From assembly GCA_012845835.1 (NCBI GenBank), contig JABAKD010000010.1, positions 8,985,599-9,049,598 on the forward strand: DNA of 64,000 bases, given 5' to 3'. Position numbers and translations under genes: made by a program. The stretch's first letter is position 1; the number at the start of each line of letters is the position of its first letter. The notes under the pieces were generated by a model. The model saw only the letters and a list, made by a program, of their open reading frames with translations. It was not told the origin of the DNA and searched no databases. Positions 1 through 12,427 of this stretch are shown one piece after another. The DNA is from Undaria pinnatifida (taxonomy: Eukaryota > Sar > Phaeophyceae > Laminariales > Alariaceae).

Positions 1-42
1 CATACCCTCACCCGGAATCCACAAACCCTACAGACCATAACA

Positions 43-180
43 TTGGAAGATTTCGTCGAAGCTCATCTTTGCAAACTGCTGTTTGTGATACTCCGATCGC
101 CGATCGCGCGTATTACTGGGTGTGTTCTCATTAAGGATATAGGCCGGCGACTCCCCTTGATTAGTCTACCAACCTACAGC
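43..180. repeat. Dispersed repeat, inverted relative to 31610-31745
   Basis: This stretch, with its CGCGCGATCGGAGTATCACA-like core and a block matching AAGGATATAGGCCGGCGACT, recurs in reverse complement at about 31610-31745. A third diverged copy of the core lies near 30915-30990. It has no credible coding content: the open frame across it begins at TTG and resembles nothing recognised. It is probably a fragment of an interspersed family. Confidence 0.6.
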
Positions 181-1928
181 TATAAGCATCATGCACACGA
201 AGCCGCCCGGGCTGATGAGGTAGGGAGTGTGTACCCGAACCGACCCGAACTACGTATGTACCTTGTATTCATACATACAATGCAAGGACATCTCCAACAC
301 GCACACAGCTGTTACCTGGCTGGTATTATCATGACCGTGCTTCTGCGCGCCCCCACTATTAATGCTGTACGAGGTATACGAAGTACGGTTGAGAAGACCG
401 CACAGTACATAGTTTTCGTCGCTGTACCTGGGTCTCAACGAGCTAAGGTGTTATTATAAGTCTGACGGAAACACCTTATCGCTCCTCGCGGGTTAAACAG
501 CCAAGTACCAAATATTGCAACAGCGATCTGCTGGAACCAAGAAAACTTACATATTGACGGATTGGTTTTGCGTATGTACCGTTCGCCCCGGTGGCGTATC
601 AGGTTATCCTCGGGCCTGGTATAGGTAAGTTTCGTGAGTTTGAGCCCCGTCGAGTGCATACTCGTATAAATTTGTTGGGACTTTTTCTTGTGCACAAATT
701 GACTTGCGGAAAGCGCGAGAGCGTGAGTTAGCAACGCTCGATGAAAAACCGACGAGCAGTGGGATTGCTGAACCCTATGCGCGATAAAAATTGAAGGCAA
801 TAATCGGGGGGAAGAAGGGAGGACACCTGTGACCTCGGCTTGTCCAGAAGCTGGAAAGCAGAATCGTGAGAATAAAGAAAGAAAAAAAATAGTGCCATCG
901 GCGTCGGCGGCGAGAGTCACGCAGGCAGCACGGAAGCGGGCCGTGGGTGTTCTGCGCGGCCTGCTGAGACGTCGCGTCACACCCATCGGCACGCGTCTCA
1001 CGCGAGTTACAATGACATCGCAACGTCGCAACCAGACCTGCGCGCCGTTGATATTCAGCACCCCGTACGCTGGGGAATGTTATGGTAATGCCCCTCTGGA
1101 AGCCTAACCAGGCGTAAGATCTAGATCTGGAAATTATAGAAAGGGGTTTCACATGCCTTTGAAGGCATGTTTTCATATGCCTTTGAAGGCATGTGCGTAT
1201 AGGAAAAGGGGGATGATGCTTTTGCTTCCCGGATTTGCACGCGATCAGTTCATCCGTGGCGTGTGTGCGATTAACACAAGAGCTTATCTAGTACGAGTGA
1301 GTGACCAACGTGGAACCTGCCTAGAAGAGAACCTGCAAAGTGTGGTCTGTGTCTGTAACAGCCCCTTAGTCGCAACAAGCCCCGACGATCTTGCCATTCC
1401 TCATAACCGTGTCGGTCGCTGTGACCGCAAGCCAACTGATATAGCCAACAAGCTAGCTGTGGGCATAACCAGCACGCCAGCCGTGCACATACCCGTCAGG
1501 CCAGCTGTAAGAAAATCTAAATTGTTACGCGTTCGTAAGGCAAGTGTACGGCACATACAGCCTCGGTACAGAAGACAGAGTCGGTGTCCCGACGCGAGGT
1601 TGCGCCGCCGAAATATTCGGTGGATTTGGCCCCATTCTGCGAGGCACCGCATCACATCTGAAGCTTCCCCCCCCCCCCCCCTCCTCCCCTCCCTTCCACC
1701 CTCCCCTTCCCCAAATGATAAATATGTTATTTGGCTGCGTAGGCGTACCCTCTTGCCGTTACGGCGGGGGGAATTCCGCCGCGTTCCTACCTCCCCCCCT
1801 CCCTCCCTCACTCCTCCCCTCCACCCCCCCCCCAGTACACAAATTTAAATTTCCCTTGTCGCCCCCAACACGCCTGGATTGCTCTCGCTCACTCATCTGC
1901 CCCCCCCCCCGCTACACATACAAACGTT
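181..1928. other. Region without a supported gene, upstream of fabF
   Basis: No convincing exon was found. The open frames here are short and low in complexity, with C-rich runs near 1671-1690 and 1800-1910. Two small hairpins (arms ATGCCTT / AAGGCAT) lie in tandem at 1152-1169 and 1176-1193. A 5' exon of fabF carrying an organelle-targeting peptide could lie here or left of the window, but none could be identified. Confidence 0.4.
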
Positions 1929-2176
1929 TGTTGGTCTCTTTGTGCCGCCTTTATACACGTAAACACATGTTGGTCTCACTACAGCAGCAGTGCCACCTTT
2001 TTGTATACGCGTATCATAAATAATTACCAGGTATATATGTACCAGTATCCGAAGCATTGGTCTCATTGTGCCGCTTTTTTGCACATAAGTGAAATATACA
2101 GTAGTACAAGTGATGTATTGGTCTCATTGTGCCCCATATTCCTATACGCGTTAACATGTGTGGGTCTCATTGAGCT
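1929..2176 (+). repeat. Five spaced copies of a TTGGTCTCATTGTGCC-type motif
   Basis: Copies begin at about 1931, 1970, 2057, 2118 and 2160, with 30-90 bp between them. The intervening DNA also partly repeats (cacgt/cacat blocks). The array ends about 35 bp before the first recognisable fabF exon. It may be a degenerate minisatellite in an intron or in the promoter region; a regulatory role is only a possibility. Confidence 0.5.
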
Positions 2177-2248
2177 CATTTTTATATCGTTTTGTGTGTT
2201 TGGAAACAGCATGGCTCGGCGGCAGCGACATCGAACAGGGGAATTCGA

Positions 2249-5200
2249 ATGTCCGCGGCCGGCACACAGACGGTGGTGGTGACGGGGCTGGGGGTGGTGT
2301 CGGGGGTAGGGACTGGCGTGGATGCGTTTTGGGATGGGCTGCTGAAGGGGGAGAGCTCTGTGAACAGAATTGAGGGCTTCGACCCGGAGCGCTTTAAGTG
2401 CCAGATCGGCTCTGAGGTGGGTGAGCGGGGTTTACGCCCCTACTTAACGATGCATTTTTCTATACTACTGTTTTTCCCGATTCATCCGTGCTGTTGTTGT
2501 TGATTTTGCTGTTGACAGCCAGCTACTGCTGTTTCTGTTGCTGAAGATGCTAATGTTGTCGTTAATTTTGTCGTTCGTGCTGGTGTTGTTGATGTAGGTC
2601 AGAGTGGATTGGATAATGTTTGCGGCAGGATCAAACTACTCACGCTTACGTAAATAAACTTCGGTGTCAGTGGTCTCTCGCTTTTCGGGTTGACCGTTGC
2701 TTGATTTTCATTTGTTCATTGTTATGGACCGATGTCGCAATGTCGTTTTCATAATTGCAGTAGAAAATGATACTGCAAGTAGAAAATGAAGTGTCTCAGG
2801 CCTGGCCTTATAAGCATGCTATCTGATAAGCATGCTATCTGATACATGATACCTGATACCAGGGATGTTGCAATTTTAATACCAAAAGTGCAGTAAAAAA
2901 ATGAAAAATATACTGCGAATTAAAAATGAACTATCTTATGCCTGGCCTTATGGGTGTGTGTTTTGGGGCTACTAACTGTTCTAATGTTATCTGACTTCAT
3001 ACTATCCATAGCAGTTGGGCAGCTTTGCTGTCGAGGCTTCATACGTGTGTATATTACTGCTGTGTTCACGAGTCAACATCACAGAACGAGTACGAGTGGT
3101 CCGGCCATAAAACATATATTTATTCGATTGGCATTTTTGCACTCAGTTGACCATGTTATAACTCCAATTTTGGCGCCATGATTCCTGAACCCGCACCGGG
3201 TTTGCAATTGCTAGAGTTTTTTTAATCCGAAATGCTTTCGTCGAGAACATATGTCATGTCGAGTAAAATCCCGTCACCTACAAAGATATCTCGATACTTG
3301 GGTCTATACAAAACTCCGAAATCTCTGTACAGCGGTTGGCGCTGATTCTCGGTGTGAACATTCCTTGAGGCATGGCAAACGATTGATATCCTGGCCCGAA
3401 TCGACTCGACCCACAGTATTTTACAAACCTCCTGATCCGGCTCGCGGGCCGGATCGTGACCCGTGCAAAGCCCTGTTCAACATGCGATATTGTTACCAAC
3501 ACTGGCATACTGTGAATCACAACAATTTACGACCTTGGGATGATGTACGTATCATGTTGTTGCTATCATTTCTACTAATGATAGTAATTTTTGTTGCTGT
3601 ATTCACTGTTCAACCTAGCAAACACCCATGGGAGTCATAATTCCTCGAAGAGTAATACCTTCCTAAAAACGCGCGGCCGGTGTATCCCGCAGCTTGCAAA
3701 ATGAGTATCGATATTTTAAGTTAATCGAATTCACAGCTGACATTTTAGAATAGTGTTTATAACGTGCGTCAGCTGCTGTGATTTTTGCCAATTGCGTGGT
3801 CGATGATACCATCCGGTCGCCCCGGTGGTCTAGGGGTTACCCTCGAATACTGCTACTACTAGCGTTGGTCCTTGGGTTCGACTCCCACCGTGGTAAGATT
3901 TTATATTTATTTGCAAAAATGCAAAAAAAAAAAATCAACTGCTGAGAACGCCTAGCGGCGTGGGTAGGCACAATTCGACGCGAGTCGACGAGGGAAGAAA
4001 ATGTTGAATTCTTCCCGCGATAAAAATGAAGGCACGTACCGTAGTGGGGAGGGGGGAGAACGGCCCGTTATGTGACCCCGGATCTGAGCTTGTACTGGGA
4101 GGGAGCGCGAGAGTAATGCGAGGATAATAAATTGATGAGAAGAAAAAAAAAAGTGGTCGGTGCTCAGCTTTTTTGCAAGCTACGTGACACGTCGGCCGCA
4201 TGTGTTCTTCGTTGTAAAATCGTTTTTTTCTTTGTTGAGCGATCTGACCTAGGTACGGCACCGCCGTCGGCATTGTTGGAGTGCTTTGTCGTCGCTATAC
4301 CTATACCATGTATTTTCCAGGGCTTTTCACGGGTCGGGTCAAATCTCGCGGGTCGGGTCGGGTCGGGTCGGGTCGGGTCGGGTCGGGTCGGGTCTGACCT
4401 AGGTACGGCACCGCCGTCGGCATTGTTGGAGTGCTTTGTCGTCGCTATACCTATACCATGTATTTTCCAGGGCTTTTCACGGGTCGGGTCAAATCTCGCG
4501 GGTCGGGTCGGGTCGGGTCGGGTCGGGTCGGGTCGGGTCAGCTGACCCGACCCGACCCGCGAGATTTTCGAGACGTCTTGACCCGACCCGACCCGACCCG
4601 CGAGATTTTCGAGACGTCTTGACCCGACCCGACCCGACCCGCGAGATTTTCGAGATGTCTTGACCCGACCCGACCCGACCCGCGAGATTTTGAAATCGTC
4701 CTGACCCGACCCGACCCGACCCGCGACAATCCGGGTGACCCGCGAGATTCGGGTCGTCTGGCGGGTCACGTTAACTTGACCCGTGACATTTCTCACGGGT
4801 CAAAGTCAAAAAGTCACGGGTCAAAGCATGTATACCTCGGTCGGTTGGTTGGTCCTTGGTCCCTCGTACTTTTCCCAGTATGTCGTGTTCTCTGCGTTTT
4901 TTACCGGCATTGTTTGCAGCTGATGATTATGTCATGTGGTGTGCGCGCGAGGAATAAGAAAGAAACCGCAACCCACATGCATGGACATGCCCGTACCGTT
5001 AGACCACCGGGTCGACCCGACGAGCGACCCGACGAGCGAGCTAGTTATAATTTACAAGTGCAATCTCCGGCCCCGGCAAGCAGCCTAGCTGAGCCGCCTC
5101 CGGCAGCAAGCCCACAACTGGGGCGGTGGATCTGTCAGCAGGGGCTGCGATCCGCGAGGATGCGTTGTCTGCTGCTGCTGGTGCTTGCTGCTGCCAGGGT

Positions 5201-8200
5201 GCTGCTGCTGCTGTGCTGCTGCTGCTGCTGCTGCTGCTTGCTGCTGCTGCTGCTTGCTGCCGCTGCTGCTTCGACAACGGCTGCTCTTCTTCTTGCTTTT
5301 TTACGCTTGGTCACATTTTGTCCTGGTATGACAATTCTCGAGCTAGCTACTACTACTTCACTGCTGTATCTATCTTTTATCTGTGCAGTCTCCAGCCCCG
5401 GCAAGCAGCCTAGCTGAGCCGCCTCCGGGAGCAAGCCCACAACTGGGGCGGTGGGTCTGTCAGCAGGGGCTGCGATCCGCGAGAATCCGAGGTCTGCTGC
5501 TGGTGCTTGCTGCTGCCAGTGCTGCTGCTGCTGCTGCTTCGACGACGACTGCTCTTCCTTGCCTTTTTACGTTTGGTCACTTTTCGTGTTGGTATGACCG
5601 TAATAATACTGCTGTTGTTACGGCTTCAGTAGGTACGGGATTCGCGTCACACTGCTGTATGCCTTGTTACGAGTAGCTAGGGGTACTGCCTGGTGATTGT
5701 TCTGCACGCTGTGATGACATATGATCGGAGCATCCGCACGAGGGAGGCAGGAAGCCGAAATGTTTGTATTTTATTGGCGGACCCGCGGGCCCGACCCGCG
5801 GGGCGCCTACACGGTATCAACGTGGCTCTCAGCTGTAAGTTTGAAAAAGGCGGATCCGCCGGCTAGATCCGCGGGTTGGACCCGCGGGTCAGCCCAAAAC
5901 AACTCACGGGTCATTATGGCTTGACCCGCGAAGTGATCCGTATCTCGCGGGTCATGACCCGACCCGACCCGCGAGATTTTGAAAACCTCTTGACCCGACC
6001 CGACCCGACCCGCGAGATTTTGAAGCCTTTTGACCCGACCCGACCCGACCCGCGAGATTTTGAAAACCTCTTGACCCGACCCGACCCGACCCGTGAGATT
6101 TTAAAACGTGATGACCCGACCCGACCCGACCCGCGAGATTTTGAAACCCCCTTGACCCGACCCGCGGGTCGGGTCATGACCCGTGAAAAGCCCTGGTATT
6201 TTCGCCCGGAAATATTAGAACCTTTAATACATTCCTACAGTAGTACCTGGTATGGTACCTGGTGTACGATGGCTCCGGCTGTATCGGCAACGTTATCTCG
6301 CCCCCGTAAAACCCAGGTCAAGGACTTTGACGCGTCGCTGTACTTCAACGCGAAGAAGAGCGTACGGAGCAACGACAGGGTTACGCATTTCGCCGTGGCG
6401 TCGACGAAGCTGGCCATCGAGGACGCTGGCGTCGATGTCGAGGCCTGCGGTGAACGATGCGGGGTGATGGTGAGGAGGGAGATCGATGCGAAGAAGGGGA
6501 CGGGAGGGGAGGAGGATGGATGGATGCTTTTCGGGCGGGGAAGGGGGGGGAGGGGGGGATGGAAGGGAGGAGGGAGGGGGGTTGTAGGTGTGTGTCATGA
6601 CGATGTGGGGATGATTCGCGCTTTTTTATGTCGTGGAGACTCCCAGAGCTAGCCGGAGCTGTAGCCAGGGGCACTTCGTGACGGCGCCCCCCGTCCTGCT
6701 CAGAAGAGAGAAGTGTGTGTGTGGGGGGTGGCAAAGAGGGGGGGTTACGTGGGGGGCGTATGTGTACGTTTCTTCAGTTGTCTGTACCGGTGCGCGGTGT
6801 GCATCGGGAAGGCTTGCATATCGGGGTCAGGTGTCAACCGCGGGTGCTAGGTCGTGCGAATATGTCGTCGCGTGCGTGCGTACCTACTCCTGGCGTGTGA
6901 CTGAGCAACTTCATCCACTCCAATCTTTTGCGGAGGGAGCTTTCTCAGGTCGCGAGCGCGAGCGCGTGTTTATTGCGTGGGCGCTACTGATTGCTGTGAA
7001 AAATGTGTGTTTCGGCGCTGTTGCGCCCCCGCTGGCGTTTCGTGCGGCGCTATGCTGTGCTCCGCCGTGTGTTGGGTGGTGCTGTGCTTTGTCTCAGTGT
7101 GTTGCAGTGGGCGGTGCTGTGCTGTGCTGTGTTATAGATGGTGCTGTGCTTTGTTGTCGTGTGCTGTGATGTGCTGTGACGTGCTGTGTTGTCCTTTGAT
7201 GTGATGAGCTGTGCTGTAGCTGTAGTGTGCCGTGGAGTGCTGTATTGTTTTTCGTCTGCGCTGTGCTGTGACTTGATGCGCTTCGCCTAGTTGTGATGTG
7301 ATGTGATGTGATGTGATGTGATGCGAATCGGCAGGTTGGCTCGGCCTTCGGTGGCATGGACACTTTCGAGAAGCAAACGCTTGCGCTCGACAAACGGGGA
7401 CCCGCGAAGGTGAGAGGAGGGCGGAGGCCGGGGGAGGGGAGGCATAACCCGTTCGTCGTCACTTCTTGTTGGGCAGGCACCCCGATTGGCCTCAGCCTCG
7501 GGATGTATGCTCTGTGTTATGCCCTGCCTTATGGAGTGGGGAGCGGGGGGTGGGGGGCACGGTGCCGAGCAAAATTGCCCTAGTGATTTTGCCCTATTTG
7601 CTTGATGTTGCAGAGCTGGGGACACAGAGCTGATGCCTCAAGTGGTGGCAAAGAAGACACGTGGAATAACGGAGCGATGCCCCCCCCCCCCACCCCCCCG
7701 ACCAGGTGTCTCCTTTCACGATACCGGCTTTGTTGGGCAACACTGCAGCCGGGGTGATCGCGATAGAGACCGGCGCGCAGGGTCCTAACTTCGGCATCGT
7801 TAGCGCGTGCGCGACGGCCACGCATTGCCTGGGGGAAGCCTTGCAGGCTATTCGAGAGGGAGAGGTGCGGCATAGTTGAATGTATATAGGGATAAATGGT
7901 AGTACCGGCCCTCTAATCAGAACCTGGGACTGATACTGGCCCAGGATACGGTTTGCTCTCTCTTTTTTTTTTTTTTTTTTTTTTTGGTCTTGCTTTTTGG
8001 TTTTATTTATAGCTTGTTTCATTCATGAATTGTTTTTGATCTTTGTATTTTGTTGTTTTGTTTTGGTGGTGTTTTGTTTTGCTCTGCTCTGTTTTTTCAC
8101 AGCACAGAACGGACTACACGTACGTGTCAATAACACCCCGATACGAAAATTTTGAAAAACAGCATCCATGATTGATTTGTTTATGAGTACTGACATTTTT

Positions 8201-11200
8201 TTTTTCTCTTCTTGCTGTTTTAGTACATGTACCTGGTACGACGTATATACACAGTGACCGCGATGTTATGACGTTCCCATCTTTTGTCGGACACGTATGT
8301 ACTATGTACAGGCGGACGTGATGATTGCAGGCGGGGCGGAAGCGGCCATCACCCCTCTAAGCTTTGCGGGATTCTGCTCCATGAGCGCCATGGCCACAGG
8401 CCACAATGACAAGTGAGCCCAGACGCCACGGTCGTCGGGGGGAGGAGAGGGAGGGCGGGGGGGGGGGTTGAGAGGAAGAAGGGAGGGAGGGAGGGAGGGG
8501 GCAAGAAGGAAGGGACGAGAGGGGAGTGAGGAAGGGGAAGAGAGGGGGGGGGGAGGGAAGGGGAGGGAGGGAGGGTGTGTGTGAAGTACCCGGTTACCCG
8601 CGCCAGTTCGCGTGTTTGTTTTGTTGCGGTTTGGCGGGTAATGAGGGCGACTGGATGTCAAGGCCTCCTGTCGGGCTCTTGATGCCCAACGCTATCTCCG
8701 CGATGTGTTCGTAGTTAGCGGTGGTGTTAGCGGGGACGGTAGTGGTGGTGTGGCGTTAGTGCTGATGTTGGTGATGGTTTTGGTGGTGGTGTTTTGTGGA
8801 AGTGGTTGTGTTGGTCATGGTATTGGCGGTTGTTGGCGTAGGTGGTGATGACGCTGGTGAGAGCGATGCCTTGCCGGTCGCTAACGCCCTCTAATCGTTG
8901 GTAAGATGCTGCGATCAACCGCCCCAATATATTTTCCCTCCCTCTCCCTCTTTCGCGTGGGGGACCTGGACCTACCAGAAAGAAGAGATATACCTGTAGT
9001 CGGGAGGAGGAGGACGTGGGTGCACACGTGTGCCCGTGTGGCACAACAATAGAGAGTAGGATTCACGTAGTAGGAGAATGTGAAATATACAAGGAGGAAC
9101 GGGATGTGTTAGAGGAGGAGATGAGGAAATTAGACGAGTGTGACATGGAAGAGTTTGCTAGACTAGAGAGTAGCGAGAAAACGATCGCTATCCTAAGAGA
9201 TAGATGGTGGCCGCAGACGGTGTAACAGGAAGGGATTGGATAAACAAACAGTTTCTATGAAATATATGGAAAAAGCGTATTGAGCGCCCAAATGTGAGAG
9301 GTGTTTCTATTAGGAGTAGGAACGGTGCTCCGTCTCGAAAGGGATGCGTGGTCAATGGTCAAAGGACTAAGGCAAGTAACAAACGAGTACCCCCCCCCCC
9401 CCCCCCCCCCCCCCTCCCTCAACCCCCCCCCCCATCGCCCCCTCGTCCCCTTCCACATGTACAAAACATATCTACCGTTCACTTGGCAACACGTTTCCCT
9501 ATCGGCACGGCACGACGCACTGTACACACGCTCGATACGTGTTTATCTGTGTCTTGCCAGCCCAAAGGCCGCCAGCCGACCATTCGACACGAACCGATCA
9601 GGCTTCGTCATGGCCGAGGGGGGGGGGGTGCTCATCCTGGAGTCGCTCGAGCACGCGCAGGCAAGGGGGGCGCGCATCTACTGCGAGATCGCGGGGTACG
9701 GGGCCTCGGGAGACGCCCACCACATCACCTCCCCGGAGCCGACGGGGCGAGGCCTTAGCAACGCCCTGGAGAGGGCCCTGAGGTGCGTGGAAAAAAAAGG
9801 AGCGGGGTGGAGGGAGAAAATATTGCCGGCAAACAGTGTGTTTGAATGTATGGGAAAACAATCGCAACCATTTTTCAATTCCGGTGTCGGTTGAATCACA
9901 CGATTGGATCGCGTATATTACACCCTATTCACTCCTGCATTTTGTATCCCTTACTAAATCCAAATAGATTGTTTCCAAAATTGTGGGTACAGTTCTAAGG
10001 GGACATGGGCCGCGATAATGGACCGAGATTGACAACCCTGGTTACGCGGCAACTGGCAGGTCGGCCGGCATGGCGAAGGAGGACGTGACGTACATCAACG
10101 CGCACGGAACGAGCACCAATTACAACGACAAGGTGCGTCATGTTCGTGCTTGCCATCTCTGCTAATAATGCCAATGTTGTCGGGGGTCCTTGCCCCTCTT
10201 GCCTCCGGTAACGTTGCGTTCGAGCGCTCGCCGGTGTGGTTGGGGGAAGGGGAAGCGGAGCGGTCGTTGGGTGCTGTTGGGGTGGTCACCCTTCTTTTTC
10301 TTTTTCGCAGGGTGACCTTCTTTTTTGCTTTTTTTGCCTAGGATATGAGGGAGGTGGAATGGCGCTGCCTGTTGTTGCTGCCGCCCTTTATTTTTTATTT
10401 TTCCTAGGGTGATTTCTTTTTTGTTTTTTGCCTAGGATAAGAGGGAAGTGGAATAGCGCTGCCTGTTGCTGTTGTTGCTGCTGCTGTTGCTGCTCGTGTC
10501 AATGTCACCGGATAGAGAGAGACGCCGCATGTGTTTCGTGTTGGTTTCGCGGTTTCCGTTCATTTGACTTTTCCATATGGCACTCTTTTCGTGTCGCCCG
10601 TATTACTCGCGTCCCGATCCCTGGCTCCCCATTTGTAGGGATTGATGCAGACTATTAATAGTATTTTAGGGCTGCACTACTTTTGTGTTAACACTATACC
10701 GCTTACCGGGCGGATTTGTGGCTGGGGCGAGCGAAACGCGCTGCGTCTTTTTGGTTTACAGAGATTAACTCGCCCCTCCTTCCCCCCTCCTTTCCGCCCC
10801 CCGTCCCCGTCCCCGTCCCCCACCCTCACCCCCCGCCTCGTTTCCCCCCCGCCCGTTTTATAATACATCTTGGTACCTGGTGTTGTATGCCTTATACCTG
10901 ATATGTGTCATGTGTGGAACTGTAGTTCGAGACGATGGCGATCAAGAAGACGTTCGGCGAGGAGCTGAGCAAGGAGATTTTCGTGAGCTCGACGAAGGGG
11001 CAGACGGGGCATGCCCTGGGGGCGGCGGGGGGGCTGGAGGCGATCGTCTGTGCCAAGGCTATCCAGACGGTGAGATACGGAGGGGGAGGGAAGAGGGAGG
11101 GAAGGGGGCGCGGGGATAGGTGTTTTGTGCTAAATGATAGCTATGAAATACGAACCAAATTGGTTGATGCACACTCGGGGTTAGGCTGCGTGACATGCCG

Positions 11201-12204
11201 ATTGCGCGTGTTGCACATCCAATCCATGCGAAGCGTACAGGCTCGTGATAGGCCTCCATGCCTGGATACGCAACGAGGCGTCAACACGATGATTGGGTGT
11301 TGAAGGTTTTCGGCCATAGCAATTATTTCTTCGGACACTAATCGAATGGATACTGACACACGTTTGGCGGGGGAAGGGTCTGGCACATGTTTCGCACACG
11401 ATTGACTGGGATTCCATTGTCCGTTTTTTTTGTTTTTGTTTTTACATTCCTGTTTGCTTTAATTTAAACGTTGCTGGCTGTGAGGTTAGACGAACTCTTC
11501 ACCCACGGTTCGAGGGCAACGACCATGGAATTTGGAATCAGGCTCCCGGCAATATTCGCAACAAAAGAAAAGACGATTGTGTTGCATTTTATTTTTAATT
11601 GGAGTGTTTTGACCATCTTGTTTTGACACCGTTGTTTTGGCTTTTGGTACAAAAATCATATTTTTCGTGTAGGGTGAGCTGCCGCCGACGATCAACTACG
11701 ACACCCCCGATCCGGAGTGCGATCTCCGCATCTTCGGCGAGAAGGTCAAGGTCGACCGAGTCAAGGGGGCTCTCAGTTCCAACCTGGTGAGGGCAAAGTG
11801 GCACAGGGGATAGGGCACGTATGATGCTTGTATTGTATTAAGTAATTGCATTTTTTGGAGGTGGCCATGAGGTTAATCGACAAGACGAACCGAAACAAAC
11901 TGAAATTAAATTAACTGAAAAGAGCTGAAGTTATAACTGAACTTCGCTGAAGTTAACTAAAGTGAACCGAAAGTAACTGAAAGTTTTTTTTTTCGTCTGA
12001 AATTAACTGAAACGGACTGAAATTAAGTTCGAGTGCAACGAATATATGTCAAGTTAAAATTTACCGTTTTACTACTATGAAACTACCGCCACACTAATTC
12101 CAAGTAATTAGTCCCCAAACGCGGGAGTGGAATTCCGATGCTGCTGCCGATGGTGCTGGTGATGCTGATGCTCGCTTCTCCTGCTGTTGATATTGATGTT
12201 GCGG

Positions 12205-12263
<59 letters not shown>

Positions 12264-12383
12264 GCGGTTGTTGTTGTTGCTGTTGCTGTTGTTGATGTTG
12301 CGGTTGTTGTTGTTGTTTATGTTGCGGTTGTTGTTGCTGTTGTTGTTATGTTGCGGTTGTTGTTGTTGTTGTTTATGTTGCGG

Positions 12384-12427
<44 letters not shown>

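Larger units (their letters stand above)
4318..6195 (+). mobile_element. Non-autonomous hAT-type DNA transposon in fabF intron 1
   Basis: The left end CAGGGCTTTTCACGGGTC (4318 and again 4468) is the exact reverse complement of the right end (6178-6195). The 8-bp target duplication GTATTTTC flanks it at 4310-4317/4460-4467 and 6196-6203. CAG-type ends with 8-bp duplications are typical of the hAT superfamily. The interior has no transposase. It holds GGGTC/GACCC arrays, two CTG-rich tracts, and an internal direct repeat of about 327 bp (near 5060 and 5387). The left junction, host flank included, is tandemly duplicated with a 150-bp period (about 4243-4392 and 4393-4542). Confidence 0.8.
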
